From NCBI RefSeq assembly GCF_030440515.1, contig NZ_CP076543.1, positions 3,687,501 through 3,751,500 on the forward strand: a stretch of DNA of 64,000 nt, given 5' to 3'. Position 1 is the first letter of the stretch, and each line of letters begins with the position of its first letter. Source of the DNA: Streptomyces xanthophaeus. GTDB taxonomy: Bacteria > Actinomycetota > Actinomycetes > Streptomycetales > Streptomycetaceae. Of this stretch, positions 17,367 to 28,417 are shown one piece after another. The translations under genes and the position numbers were made by a program. The notes beneath the pieces were generated by a model that was not told where the DNA came from, did no database searches, and was given only the letters and a program-made list of their open reading frames with translations.

Positions 17367-18173
17367 TCAGTCCTGCTTGAGGACGAACGAGGTGCGGGCC
17401 ACCGGCATGCCGGGTGCCTTGACCTCGACCACGTAGGTGTCGGGTGCCGCGGACCCCGCCGGAGGCGTCTGGCACTGGTCGGCCGCGCTGAACCTGCGGT
17501 CCCAGTCCAGCGACTGCTTCGTCTCACCCTGCGCCGGGAGGCGGAAGAAGGCGTTGCCCGCGCCCGTCGGGCAGTCCGCCGAGGACCAGACCGCCTTGCT
17601 GCTGCTCGCCTGAAGGATGGTCAGGACGGCCTGCTTCGGGCCGAGGTCGATCTTGCAGGTGGTTCCGGAGGTGTTGCGGGCGACCAGTTCGAGGCGCGGC
17701 TTCTCGTTCGCCTCGTACTCGTTCTTCACGCTCTTGACCTCCCACTGCAGCGCTCCCGGCGCGCACGTGGGGAGGGGGGAGTCCGCCGGGACCGGAGCCG
17801 GGCCGGCCGCGGCGCCGCCGGAGCCGGAGCCCGAGCCGCCGTTCGAGCCCGTACCGCCGCCCGGTTCGCCGTTCTTGCCCGCGCCGCCCGTGGAACCGCC
17901 TCCGGAGCCCGTGTTCCCGCCGCTGCCCGACTCGGGGCGCCCGCCGGGGGCCGCGCTGATCGCGGGGCCGGTGCCGGCCGGTCCCGGGGTGATCGAGGTG
18001 ACGGGGTCGGGGCCGTCCTGGCCCTTTCCGTTCGTACTCGTCCTCCCCCCACCGGAGCTGACGGTCCATACGGCGAGGAGTGCCAGGAGCGCGACGACGG
18101 AAGCCAGCACAGCCCTCCGTCGCCAGTAGATGGAGGAGGGGAGCGGCCCGACCGGATTGCGCAGAGATCCCAC
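17367..18173 (-). CDS. Membrane-anchored, Gly/Ser-linker secreted-domain protein
   Basis: A 268-residue protein with a short cytoplasmic N-terminus, one membrane helix (RAVLASVVALLALLAVWTVS, about residues 18-37), about 100 residues of Gly/Ser/Pro/Asn linker, then a compact C-terminal beta domain of about 130 residues containing four Cys (TCAPG, TTCKID, DCPTG, DQCQT), probably two disulphides. The domain runs from LQWEVKSVKNEYEANEKPRL to the end and looks immunoglobulin-like; function is unknown. The GTG at 18173 is preferred over upstream starts because the sequence beyond it is low-complexity. It converges on disA and diverges from mutY. Confidence 0.72.
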   Translation of the reverse strand: MGSLRNPVGPLPSSIYWRRRAVLASVVALLALLAVWTVSSGGGRTSTNGKGQDGPDPVTSITPGPAGTGPAISAAPGGRPESGSGGNTGSGGGSTGGAGKNGEPGGGTGSNGGSGSGSGGAAAGPAPVPADSPLPTCAPGALQWEVKSVKNEYEANEKPRLELVARNTSGTTCKIDLGPKQAVLTILQASSSKAVWSSADCPTGAGNAFFRLPAQGETKQSLDWDRRFSAADQCQTPPAGSAAPDTYVVEVKAPGMPVARTSFVLKQD

Positions 18174-18582
18174 GGACGGAACTTTACGAGAGTTCGCGAC
18201 CCGATCAGTGCCCCACATGCCGCGCAGAGGACTTGATTTGCCGATGATCATCCTGCGGGCGCAACCGGGGGCGCCGAGATCCGGCCAAAGGGGTCGATGG
18301 GGAGACCGATCCGCTGTGGGCACGCTCGGTGATCATGGGGCAGCTCCGGCCTCCGCCCGCCCTCACCCATGTCGCCCACCGGGCACCCCCATGGATGCAA
18401 TCGGCCGCCGTGATCCGGACGGCATGAGGGCTCCTCCTCTTCGGGCTGCTCTTCGGTGCGGCCCGGTGGCGCTCGCGCGGCCGGGGGGCCGTGCGGACGG
18501 GTGGCGGACCGGCCGCCGTCCCGTTCGCCGGTCCCGTTCCGGCGCGCCGAGAGAGGTGAAACGTGCCAGGATGCCGTCTGCC
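18174..18582. other. 409-bp divergent intergenic region before mutY
   Basis: No gene is supported. It carries a locally AT-richer patch at about 18180-18255 with a perfect 10-bp palindrome GATGATCATC (18243-18252), and a GAGAGGTGAA element (18551-18560) ahead of mutY. Confidence 0.5.
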
Positions 18583-19524
18583 ATGACTGCATCTCCCGGT
18601 TCCTCCACGGCCGTATCCCCCGACTCCTTCCACGCGCTGCACTCCCCCGTCATCGCGTGGTTCGACGAGCACGCCCGCGACCTGCCCTGGCGCCGCCCCG
18701 AGGCCGGCCCCTGGGGGGTCATGGTCAGCGAGTTCATGCTCCAGCAGACGCCCGTCAGCCGGGTGCTGCCGGTCTACGAGCAGTGGCTCGCCCGGTGGCC
18801 CCGCCCCGCGGACCTGGCCACCGAGGCCCCCGGCGAGGCCGTACGGGCCTGGGGGCGGCTCGGCTACCCGCGCCGCGCGCTGCGGCTGCACGGTGCGGCC
18901 GTCGCGATAACGGACCGGCACGGGGGCGACGTACCGCGGGAGCACGCGCAGCTGCTGGCGCTGCCCGGGATCGGCGAGTACACGGCGGCGGCCGTGGCCT
19001 CCTTCGCGTACGGGCAGCGGCATGCCGTCCTCGACACCAACGTCCGCCGGGTCTTCGCGCGGACGGCGACCGGGGTCGAGTATCCGCCGAACGCGACGAC
19101 CGCCGCCGAACGGCGTCTCGCCCGGGACCTGCTGCCCGAGGACGAGGCCACCGCGGCCCGGTGGGCGGCCGCCTCGATGGAGCTCGGGGCGCTGGTGTGC
19201 ACCGCCAAGAGCCCGGACTGCGTGCGCTGTCCGGTGGCGGGGCTGTGCGCGTGGCGGCTCGCCGGGAAGCCGGCGCACGAGGGTCCGCCGCGGCGCGGGC
19301 AGACGTACGCCGGTACCGACCGGCAGGTGCGGGGCAAGCTCCTCGCCGTGCTCCGGGAGGCGGTGGGCGCGGTTCCGCAGGCGGTGCTCGACACGGTCTG
19401 GGACGAGCCGGTGCAGCGGGCCCGGGCGCTGGACGGGCTGGTGTCCGACGGGCTGGTGGAGCCCTTGGACGGGGGCTTCTACCGGCTCCCGCAGGCCCTC
19501 CCCCGGACCGTCCCGCAGGCCTGA
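18583..19524 (+). CDS. mutY: A/G-specific adenine glycosylase MutY
   Basis: Removes adenine mispaired with 8-oxoguanine. The 313 residues hold the catalytic Glu50 in SEFMLQQT, the helix-hairpin-helix LPGIGEYTAAAV (about 128-139) followed by the catalytic Asp151 in DTNVRRV, and the 4Fe-4S loop C206-x6-C213-x2-C216-x5-C222. The C-terminal extension is short compared with the Nudix-like 8-oxoG-recognition domain of E. coli MutY, as in other Streptomyces. An alternative in-frame ATG lies at 18571. The gene stands alone downstream of the radA-disA group, giving a DNA-repair neighbourhood. Confidence 0.95.
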   Translation: MTASPGSSTAVSPDSFHALHSPVIAWFDEHARDLPWRRPEAGPWGVMVSEFMLQQTPVSRVLPVYEQWLARWPRPADLATEAPGEAVRAWGRLGYPRRALRLHGAAVAITDRHGGDVPREHAQLLALPGIGEYTAAAVASFAYGQRHAVLDTNVRRVFARTATGVEYPPNATTAAERRLARDLLPEDEATAARWAAASMELGALVCTAKSPDCVRCPVAGLCAWRLAGKPAHEGPPRRGQTYAGTDRQVRGKLLAVLREAVGAVPQAVLDTVWDEPVQRARALDGLVSDGLVEPLDGGFYRLPQALPRTVPQA

Positions 19525-19708
19525 CCGAAGCTGACTCCGAGATTCCGCTTATCGCCGGTAAACCCCAGCTCACAGGGGCTGTTACACAACCTATGGGTGT
19601 CCGTGCGCCCACCGAAGGCTGGCTCGCACAGGCCCGTGACAACCCCTCCGTACCTTCGAATCCGTAGGACACGGGGATGAGCGGTTGGACGGGTGGAGGC
19701 GGTCTGAG

Positions 19709-20269
19709 ATGGCGCACGGCGAGGTACTCGGATTCGAGGAGTACGTACGCACTCGGCAGGACGCGCTGCTGCGCAGCGCCCGGCGCCTGGTACCTGACCC
19801 CACCGACGCCCAGGACCTCCTGCAGACCGCGCTCGTACGCACCTACGGCCGCTGGGACGGCATCGCCGACAAGTCCCTGGCCGACGCCTATCTGCGCCGG
19901 GTCATGATCAACACCCGTACCGAGTGGTGGCGCGCCCGCAAGCTCGAAGAGGTACCCACCGAGCAGCTCCCCGACGCCTCCGTCGAGGACGGCTCCGACC
20001 AGCGCGCCGACCGTGCCCTCCTCATGGACATCCTCAAGGTTCTCGCGCCCAAGCAGCGCAGCGTGGTCGTGCTGCGACACTGGGAGCAGATGAGCACCGA
20101 GGAGACGGCCGCGGCGCTCGGAATGTCGGCGGGAACCGTGAAGAGCACTCTGCACCGCGCGCTGGCCCGCCTCCGGCAGGAGCTGGAGAGCCGGGATCTG
20201 GACATGCGTGCGCTGGAGCGCGGTGACCACACCATGCGGTACGAGGGGCGTGAGCGGTGCGCGGCCTGA
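19709..20269 (+). CDS. sigE: ECF sigma factor SigE (cell-envelope stress)
   Basis: Directs RNA polymerase to cell-wall stress genes. The 186-residue protein has region 2 (FEEYVRTRQDALLRSARRLV, then DLLQTALVRTYGRWDGI) and region 4 (LAPKQRSVVVLRHWEQMSTEETAAALGMS followed by GTVKSTLHRALARL); longer residues are not listed. The order sigE-cseA-cseB-cseC is that known from S. coelicolor. GGAGG at 19695-19699 is 9 nt before ATG 19709, which fixes the start 24 nt downstream of a longer reading. In the known system SigE has no anti-sigma factor and its transcription depends on CseB, so an upstream CseB site is expected in 19525-19690. Confidence 0.96.
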   Translation: MAHGEVLGFEEYVRTRQDALLRSARRLVPDPTDAQDLLQTALVRTYGRWDGIADKSLADAYLRRVMINTRTEWWRARKLEEVPTEQLPDASVEDGSDQRADRALLMDILKVLAPKQRSVVVLRHWEQMSTEETAAALGMSAGTVKSTLHRALARLRQELESRDLDMRALERGDHTMRYEGRERCAA

Positions 20270-20937
20270 ACGGCCAAGGTTTGTCCGGAGGTTCTCTGGT
20301 GCTGATGTCGGCGGGGACGGTCGTCCTCGTCGGCACAGCCGTGTTCGCGGTCGGGTGCGCCACGGGCGGCACCGGACTGCGCGACGGCGGCCCGGCCCGC
20401 ACCGAGGCCGTGGCCAAGGCCACGCCGTCGGGGCCCACCCCCGACGAGTCCGTCCCGCCCTCGTCCGGCCGGCCGCTGAAGAAGGTCGACCCCGTCGGGC
20501 TGCTGATGAAGGACCCCAAGGTCAGCACCGAGGTCAAACGGGACCTCAAGCCCTGCTCGGGCAAGGAGTACCCGGTGGACGTGAGCTACGGGAAGGTCAC
20601 CGGCAGTCCGGTCGTGGACATCGTGGTGAACGTCCTGTCCTGCGCCGATGCCCTGGGCCGCGGAACGTACGTGTACCGGGCGGACGGAGACACGTACGAG
20701 AATGTGTTCTCGGACGAGCAGCCACCCGTCTACGCGGAGATCGACCGGGGCGACCTGGTGGTCACGAAGCAGGTCTACGGAAAGAGCGACGCGCTCGCCT
20801 ATCCGTCGGGCGAGGACGTGATCACGTACCGCTGGAACGGGGAGAAGTTCACCGAGCAGGACCGAGTTCACTCGGAGTACAGCAACGTGGTCGACGGCGG
20901 CGTCCAGCCCGCCCCGGTCACGAGTCAGAAGAACTGA
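20257..20937 (+). CDS. cseA: Lipoprotein CseA, negative regulator of the SigE system
   Basis: A 226-residue extracytoplasmic lipoprotein. Residues 14-33 form a hydrophobic signal segment ending in AVGC, with the lipidated Cys at 34; the mature part has two further Cys (PCSGKE and LSCADA), likely a disulphide. In S. coelicolor CseA lowers signalling through CseB/CseC. The GTG start lies inside the end of sigE (13-nt overlap, another frame), so it is translationally coupled. Gene order and size fit the known operon; sequence alone would only say lipoprotein. Confidence 0.88.
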   Translation: MRGLNGQGLSGGSLVLMSAGTVVLVGTAVFAVGCATGGTGLRDGGPARTEAVAKATPSGPTPDESVPPSSGRPLKKVDPVGLLMKDPKVSTEVKRDLKPCSGKEYPVDVSYGKVTGSPVVDIVVNVLSCADALGRGTYVYRADGDTYENVFSDEQPPVYAEIDRGDLVVTKQVYGKSDALAYPSGEDVITYRWNGEKFTEQDRVHSEYSNVVDGGVQPAPVTSQKN

Positions 20938-20966
20938 GCACAGAAGAACCGAGGCGAGGCTCCCGC

Positions 20967-21680
20967 ATGGCCGAGACCCATGTCCTGTTCGTGGAGGACG
21001 ACGACGTCATCCGTGAGGCCACGACCCTGGCGCTGGAGCGCGACGGGTTCGTGGTCACGGCCATGCCCGACGGCCTGTCCGGACTGGAGTCCTTCCGCGC
21101 GGACCGGCCCGACATCGCCCTGCTGGACGTGATGGTCCCGGGCATGGACGGCGTGAGCCTGTGCCGTCGCATCCGCGACGAGTCCACCGTCCCGGTGATC
21201 ATGCTCTCCGCGCGCGCCGACTCCATCGACGTGGTGCTGGGCCTGGAGGCGGGCGCCGACGACTACGTCACCAAGCCCTTCGACGGATCCGTGCTCGTGG
21301 CCCGGATCCGCGCGGTGCTGCGCCGCTTCGACCACTCCGGCGGCCCGCAGAACGGCGGAGCGAACGGGGCCGACAACGGCTCGGACGCCGAGCGCGGGGT
21401 CCTCTCCTTCGGCGACCTGGAGGTGGACACCGAAGGCATGGAGGTCCGCCGGGCGGGCGCCGCCGTGGCCCTGACCCCGACCGAGATGCGGCTGCTGCTG
21501 GAGTTCTCCTCCGCACCCGGCACCGTGCTGTCGCGCGACCGTCTGCTGGAGCGGGTCTGGGACTACGACTGGGGCGGCGACACCCGTGTCGTGGACGTCC
21601 ACGTCCAGCGGTTGCGCACCAAAATCGGACAGGACCGCATCGAAACGGTCCGGGGCTTCGGATACAAACTCAAGGCATGA
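20967..21680 (+). CDS. cseB: Response regulator CseB (OmpR family)
   Basis: Activates sigE transcription after phosphorylation by CseC. The 237-residue protein has a receiver domain (acidic pocket EDD at 10-12, phospho-acceptor Asp54 in LLDVMVPG, conserved Lys in TKPFDG) and an OmpR winged helix (LTPTEMRLLLEF, then VWDYDWGGDTRVVDVHVQRL). An Asn/Gly-rich linker joins them. ATG 20967 follows a GAGGCGAGG-like ribosome-binding stretch. Its TGA overlaps the ATG of cseC. Confidence 0.95.
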   Translation: MAETHVLFVEDDDVIREATTLALERDGFVVTAMPDGLSGLESFRADRPDIALLDVMVPGMDGVSLCRRIRDESTVPVIMLSARADSIDVVLGLEAGADDYVTKPFDGSVLVARIRAVLRRFDHSGGPQNGGANGADNGSDAERGVLSFGDLEVDTEGMEVRRAGAAVALTPTEMRLLLEFSSAPGTVLSRDRLLERVWDYDWGGDTRVVDVHVQRLRTKIGQDRIETVRGFGYKLKA

Positions 21681-22996
21681 GACGGTTCACCTTCCGCACG
21701 GGGATCCGCTGGAAGATCACCGTCGCCATCGCCTCCGTGGGCGTCCTCGTCACGATCGCGCTGAGCCTGGTGGTGCACAGTGCTGCCCGCGTGTCGATGC
21801 TGGAGAGCGCCCGCGAGGTGCAGCTGGAGCGCGTGCAGTTCATCTCCCGCAATGCCGACGCCGGGCGCAAGCCGCCCATGGGGGCCAAGCTCAACGACCC
21901 CGAGCTGCCGGCCGACCTGCGGCACAAGGCGCAGTCGGGCCGGCGCGGGACCTACGTCCAGGAGCGGCCGGGCGGGGGTGTGCCCGAGGTGTGGGCCGCC
22001 GTACCGCTCGGGAACGGGATGGTGCTGTCGCTGCACACGCCGTTCCGGGAGAGCACCAATCTGCTCCCCGACCTGGACCGGGCCCTGCTCATCGGCGGGC
22101 TGTCCGCCGTGATCGGCGGCTCGGCGCTCGGCGTGCTCATCGGCGGGCAGATCTCGCGCCGGCTGCGCAAGGCCGCGGCGGCCTCGCAGCGGGTGGCGCA
22201 CGGTGATCCCGACGTACGCGTCCGGGACGCGGTCGGCGGTGTCGTGCGGGACGAGACGGACGACCTGGCGCGGGCCGTGGACGCCATGGCGGACGCCCTC
22301 CAGCAGCGGCTGGAGGCCGAGCGGCGGGTGACCGCGGACATCGCGCACGAACTGCGGACCCCGGTGACGGGCCTCCTCACGGCGGCGGAACTGCTGCCTC
22401 CGGGGCGGCCGACCGAGCTGGTGCGGGACCGGGCGCAGGCCCTGCGCGCGCTGGTCGAGGACGTGCTGGAGGTGGCCCGGCTGGACAGTGCGTCGGAGCG
22501 GGCGGAGCTCCAGGACGTGGCGCTGGGCGAGTTCGTGAGCCGGCGGGTGTCGTCGCTGATGCCGGAGGCGACCGTACGGGTCGTGGCGGACGAGATCGTC
22601 AGCACCGACCCGCGCCGCCTGGAGCGGATCCTGGGCAACCTGCTGGCCAACGCCGCGCGCTACGGGCAGGCGCCGATCCAGGTCGACGTCGAAGGCCGGG
22701 TCGTACGGGTCCGGGACCACGGGCCGGGCTTCCCCGAGGCACTGCTGCGCGAGGGGCCGAGCCGCTTCCGCACCGGGTCGACGGACCGCGCGGGCGTGGG
22801 GCACGGGCTGGGGCTGACCATCGCGGAGGGCCAGGCGCGGGTCCTGGGTGCCCGGCTGACGTTCCGTAACGTGGCCGCCCGGGGCGGCTCGGAGCGTGCG
22901 GGCGCGGCGGCGGGTGCGGTGGCGGTCCTGTGGCTGCCGGAGCACGCGCCGACGGCGACGGGCAGCTTCCCGATCCTCAAGCTTCCGCAGGGCTGA
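21677..22996 (+). CDS. cseC: Sensor histidine kinase CseC
   Basis: Senses envelope damage (cell-wall antibiotics in the known system) and phosphorylates CseB. The 439 residues contain TM1 (about 13-35), an extracytoplasmic loop of about 100 residues, TM2 (137-158), a HAMP linker, the H-box DIAHELRTP with His224, and an HATPase domain with N-box GNLLANAARYG, G1 DHGPGF and G2 GHGLGLTIAEGQ. The start overlaps the cseB stop as ATGA, so both are made at matched levels. The sequence ends in a short Pro-rich tail. Confidence 0.95.
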   Translation: MRRFTFRTGIRWKITVAIASVGVLVTIALSLVVHSAARVSMLESAREVQLERVQFISRNADAGRKPPMGAKLNDPELPADLRHKAQSGRRGTYVQERPGGGVPEVWAAVPLGNGMVLSLHTPFRESTNLLPDLDRALLIGGLSAVIGGSALGVLIGGQISRRLRKAAAASQRVAHGDPDVRVRDAVGGVVRDETDDLARAVDAMADALQQRLEAERRVTADIAHELRTPVTGLLTAAELLPPGRPTELVRDRAQALRALVEDVLEVARLDSASERAELQDVALGEFVSRRVSSLMPEATVRVVADEIVSTDPRRLERILGNLLANAARYGQAPIQVDVEGRVVRVRDHGPGFPEALLREGPSRFRTGSTDRAGVGHGLGLTIAEGQARVLGARLTFRNVAARGGSERAGAAAGAVAVLWLPEHAPTATGSFPILKLPQG

Positions 22997-23067
22997 ACCG
23001 GGGCGGGTGGGGCGTACGGGTACCGGGCGGTATCCGCCCGGGGGCGCGTGACTTAGCATCCAGTGGC

Positions 23068-24285
23068 ATGACCGACGGTACGAATCCCCCGAGCCACCCG
23101 CAGCCCGATTCCGCCCCCGGGAGCGGCGGATACGGGTTCCCGCCGGGACCGCCCGCGCAGGAAGGCTACGGCTACCCGACCCCGTCCGGCGGCTACGGCT
23201 ACGGCTACCCGCAGACGGGACAGCAGCCGAACCCGTACCAGCAGGAAGCGGGAGGCGGCCAGTGGCCTCCGTCCCAGCCGGAAGCGGAAGGCGGCCAGTG
23301 GCCTCCGTCCCAGCAGGAAGCGGAAGGCGGCCAGTGGCCTCCGTCCCAGCCGGGCTTCACGAGGCTGGCCGGTCCGGACCTCCCCGGCAGCTCGCAGCAG
23401 CCGGACTGGGAGGCCATGGCCGACCGCTCCGCGGCCGAGCGGCGCAAGAAGCGGCTGTGGATGCTGGGCGGCGCGGTGACCGTACTCGCGCTGCTGGCCG
23501 GCGGCGGAACGTTCTTCCTGATGGGCGGCGCCGAGGACGGACAGGACGCGCAGCCCGCGAATTCGGCCTCCGCCTCGCCCGAGCCGGAGGACGCGAAGGG
23601 GCCCGCCGCCTACACCGCGACCGTCGCGGGTGACGACACCCTGCTGCGCGACAGCTACGGCAGCATGGGGATCCGGCTCGGCCCGGACCTCAAGGTCGGC
23701 CCGCTGGGCAAGCGCTTCCAGGTCATAGGCAAGGGCAACGGGAACTCGTGGGGGCAGTCCGCCGAGCCGGTCGTGGACGTGACCAAGAGCTTCACCGTCA
23801 CGGCCCGCGCCTACAACTCCGCCGCCAAGGGCTCGCGGATCGTCATGAGCCAGGGCGACGGGGAGTCGTTCTCCTTCGAGCTGGGCGTGAACGAGGTGAA
23901 CGGCAAGCAGGCCTGGATCTTCCGCGTGCAGACGGGCGACAAGGGCGCCGCGGCCACCACGCGGACGGTCACGGCCGAGGGGCTCCAGATGGTGAAGACG
24001 CCCACGCTGCTGATGGCCACCTACGACGCCGAGAAGAAGGTCATCGCGCTCTACGTGGACGGCAAGAAGGCCGGCGAGACCCCGGTGCCGCCGATCTGGC
24101 AGGCCCCCGGTCCGCTCCAGCTCGGCCGGTCCAAGCACCACAACATCTGGACCGGTCCGTGGCAGGGCGCCCTGCACAGCATCAAGACCTACGACATGGC
24201 CTTCGCGGAGGAGCAGGCGGCCGCGTACAAGGAGGGGAAGCTCGACCCATCGCCGAAGCCGACCCATGCCTGGCTGCTCACCTGA
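23068..24285 (+). CDS. Membrane-anchored LamG/concanavalin-like protein with Gly/Tyr/Pro-rich repeat tail
   Basis: A 405-residue protein. The cytoplasmic N-terminal ~130 residues are Pro/Gly/Tyr/Gln-rich, with three 12-residue repeats of the EAEGGQWPPSQQ type encoded by 36-bp DNA repeats. One membrane helix (LWMLGGAVTVLALLAGGGTFFL) is at about 131-152. The outer part (about 200-400) resembles a laminin-G/concanavalin-A-like jelly-roll domain with LMATYDAEKKVIALYVDG and ending in PGPLQLGRS...GALHSIKTYD. Such domains bind glycans or proteins at the surface. TAGCAT (23054-23059) ends 8 nt before the ATG, so the message may be leaderless. Its place behind the cse operon suggests an envelope role. 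Confidence 0.8.
   Translation: MTDGTNPPSHPQPDSAPGSGGYGFPPGPPAQEGYGYPTPSGGYGYGYPQTGQQPNPYQQEAGGGQWPPSQPEAEGGQWPPSQQEAEGGQWPPSQPGFTRLAGPDLPGSSQQPDWEAMADRSAAERRKKRLWMLGGAVTVLALLAGGGTFFLMGGAEDGQDAQPANSASASPEPEDAKGPAAYTATVAGDDTLLRDSYGSMGIRLGPDLKVGPLGKRFQVIGKGNGNSWGQSAEPVVDVTKSFTVTARAYNSAAKGSRIVMSQGDGESFSFELGVNEVNGKQAWIFRVQTGDKGAAATTRTVTAEGLQMVKTPTLLMATYDAEKKVIALYVDGKKAGETPVPPIWQAPGPLQLGRSKHHNIWTGPWQGALHSIKTYDMAFAEEQAAAYKEGKLDPSPKPTHAWLLT
23245..23352. repeat. Three 36-bp in-frame tandem repeats
   Basis: Copies at 23245-23280, 23281-23316 and 23317-23352 are nearly identical and encode 12 residues each. The low divergence suggests recent expansion. Confidence 0.92.
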
Positions 24286-24296
24286 TCGGTGAGCAG
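24274..24296. terminator. Hairpin at the end of the LamG-like gene
   Basis: CTGCTCACC (24274-24282) pairs with GGTGAGCAG (24288-24296) around TGATC; the stop codon is in the loop. The following 100 bp are a degenerate GGTACTGCG-type low-complexity run. Confidence 0.6.
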
Positions 24297-24391
24297 GGTG
24301 GGTCGGCCGGTACGACGGGCGCCGCGGGCGCCGCGGATGCGGCGGGTACGGCAGGTGCTGCGGGTACTGCGGGTACTGCGGTCGGAACGGG

Positions 24392-24985
24392 TCAGACGGT
24401 GACGCCGTTGGTGCGCAGGAAGGCGACCGGGTTGACGGCCGAGCCGTAGTTCGGGGTGGTGCGGATCTCGAAGTGCAGGTGCGGGCCGCTGGAGTTGCCG
24501 GTGTTGCCCGACAGGGCGATCCGCTGCGAGGCGTTGACCTTCTGGCCGATCTTGACCTGGATCTTCGAGAGGTGCGCGTACTGCGAGTACGTGGCGTTGG
24601 CGTGCTTGATCACGATGGCGTTGCCGTACGCGGGGCCGTCGCCGCCGCCGTTCGGGCCCGCCTTGACGACGACGCCGGCGGCCGCGGCCTTGACCGGGGT
24701 GCCGACCGGGACGGCGAAGTCCTGGCCGGAGTGCTTGTGGGACCACATGGTGCCGCCCTTGCCGAAGGTCGCGGACAGCGTGTACTTCTCCAGCGGCTTG
24801 TCCCAGAGACCGGTCTTCGAGGCGCCCGCGGCACCGGCGGCGCCGGCGGCCTTGGCGGTGACGGCGGTCTGCGGGGCGTCTGCGAACGCGGCGGTCGTGC
24901 CCGCCCCGAGGGCCAGCACGGCACCGAGAGCGGTGGTGCCGACAGCGATACGGGTACGACGGGTGTAGACGCGCTTCGCGAACAT
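24392..24985 (-). CDS. Secreted M23 (LytM-type) peptidase
   Basis: A cell-wall endopeptidase of 197 residues. A signal peptide spans about residues 1-35 (basic start MFAKRVYTRRTR, hydrophobic core, AFA cleavage site), then an Ala/Gly linker and the M23 fold. Zinc ligands are visible: H85 and D89 in HSGQD, H169/H171 in HLHF, with H138 in YAHL. All catalytic positions are kept, so it should be active on peptidoglycan cross-bridges. It has a long (over 200 nt) upstream leader with two hairpins. The gene converges on the LamG-like gene next to the SigE operon. Confidence 0.93.
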   Translation of the reverse strand: MFAKRVYTRRTRIAVGTTALGAVLALGAGTTAAFADAPQTAVTAKAAGAAGAAGASKTGLWDKPLEKYTLSATFGKGGTMWSHKHSGQDFAVPVGTPVKAAAAGVVVKAGPNGGGDGPAYGNAIVIKHANATYSQYAHLSKIQVKIGQKVNASQRIALSGNTGNSSGPHLHFEIRTTPNYGSAVNPVAFLRTNGVTV

Positions 24986-25372
24986 GTGCAGACCTCCGGG
25001 GCCGGGGACAAGGGGGGTTTCACACCTGTAAGAGGCATGAAGTGACCCGGCACGATCGAGCGAGTGCCGGGCTGGCTCATCCTTGGTAACCCGCGCCCCG
25101 GGACTTCCCCAAATGTCCCGATTACTAGCGGAACTCGTAGCGGCGCCCGTGTGACGCGTCCCGTTGACGGCCTCTCTCCAGGGACGGAGGTCCCGCGGCA
25201 GGGCCTTTTGGATCTACGAAACGACCTAGTACGTCCGATTTGTCCTGTGCGGCTTGTCACCGGCCGCCCCAGCGGAACCAGGGCCCTCTGAGGCCCAGGT
25301 CACAGGGGGTCCGGCCGGTCTCGGGGGCCGTGGCGCGGCCTGGTGCGCGAGCAGCGACCCGACGACAGGAAA
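24986..25372 (-). promoter_or_regulatory. Long structured leader/promoter region of the M23 peptidase gene
   Basis: No gene is seen here. Near the M23 start are two stems: CCCGGCAC/GTGCCGGG (25046-25053 with 25064-25071) and CGGGAC/GTCCCG (25099-25104 with 25115-25120). The RBS is GGAGG at 24990-24994 on the minus strand. The c-di-AMP (ydaO) riboswitch, which governs some Streptomyces wall hydrolases, was looked for, but its conserved core is absent. A lower-GC patch lies at 25205-25250. Confidence 0.5.
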
Positions 25373-25414
25373 AAGGGGCGGCCCCGGAACCGAATGGTTC
25401 CGGGGCCGCCCCTT
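25373..25414 (-). terminator. Intrinsic terminator of clpC
   Basis: A perfect 19-bp stem (25373-25391 with 25396-25414) around GAAT is followed on the minus strand by TTTT. It lies 15 nt beyond the clpC stop codon. Confidence 0.93.
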
Positions 25415-25429
25415 GGTACTGATCCGCGC

Positions 25430-27955
<2,526 letters not shown>

Positions 27956-28417
27956 CGTTTATCGCTCCTCAGAGCGGTCGGGCAGTTCGGGGTCGGTCCC
28001 CGCCCTGTCCTTCCGCATGCTAGTCCCGCGGGGCGGGACAGCTCATTCCAACTGCCGACATCCGTCCGCGGCTCACCCCTGCATCAGCGGGAAAACCGGC
28101 TTGAAGAGCCGACAACTGCTCCAACTCGATGGTGCGAGACGATGTTCCCGCAGGCCAGGCAGATACCCGTCATGCGTGTACGCCGACGGCGAACGGATGC
28201 CCGTCAAATCAGCGTGTCGCCCCGATCCACTAGGAATGTCTTACCCGTAAGGACTGACACTCCATGCCGGTGCCACCGGTTCCCTCAGCTAAGGGCGAAC
28301 ACAGTTGCGTCCCGAATGCGGACTCCGGACTCCACGGATGTTTACGTTCCGCATGGTGGTGAGTGCGGTGTGTCACATCGAGCGTAACCCCGGGGCGTTT
28401 CGGAAGTTGCTCCGGAC
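27956..28417. promoter_or_regulatory. 462-bp divergent regulatory region between clpC and its neighbour
   Basis: No coding region is convincing. On the clpC strand a TTGACG -35-like element is present (plus-strand 28201-28206 reads CCGTCA plus A). An imperfect inverted repeat GTCTTAC-CC-GTAAGGAC lies at 28238-28254. A TTCGC-N5-GC half site (28286-28301, minus) partly resembles the ClgR box that controls clp genes, but its second half deviates. Confidence 0.4.

Noticed and set aside
23245..23352. CRISPR-like array
   Set aside because: The units are directly adjacent coding repeats without spacers; no cas genes are nearby.
25046..25290. ydaO-type c-di-AMP riboswitch ahead of the M23 gene
   Set aside because: The invariant CCGAAUCCGUCAGCUAACC-like core and the paired GGGGAACC/GGGUGAAUC segments are not present on the minus strand.
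28238..28254. SigR (GGAAT-N18-GTT) promoter for clpC
   Set aside because: A GGAAT exists at 28233-28237, but it points away from clpC and no GTT follows at the right distance.
28286..28301. ClgR box upstream of clpC
   Set aside because: Only the TTCGC half and spacing match; the second half deviates at several bases, so it is not listed as a feature.
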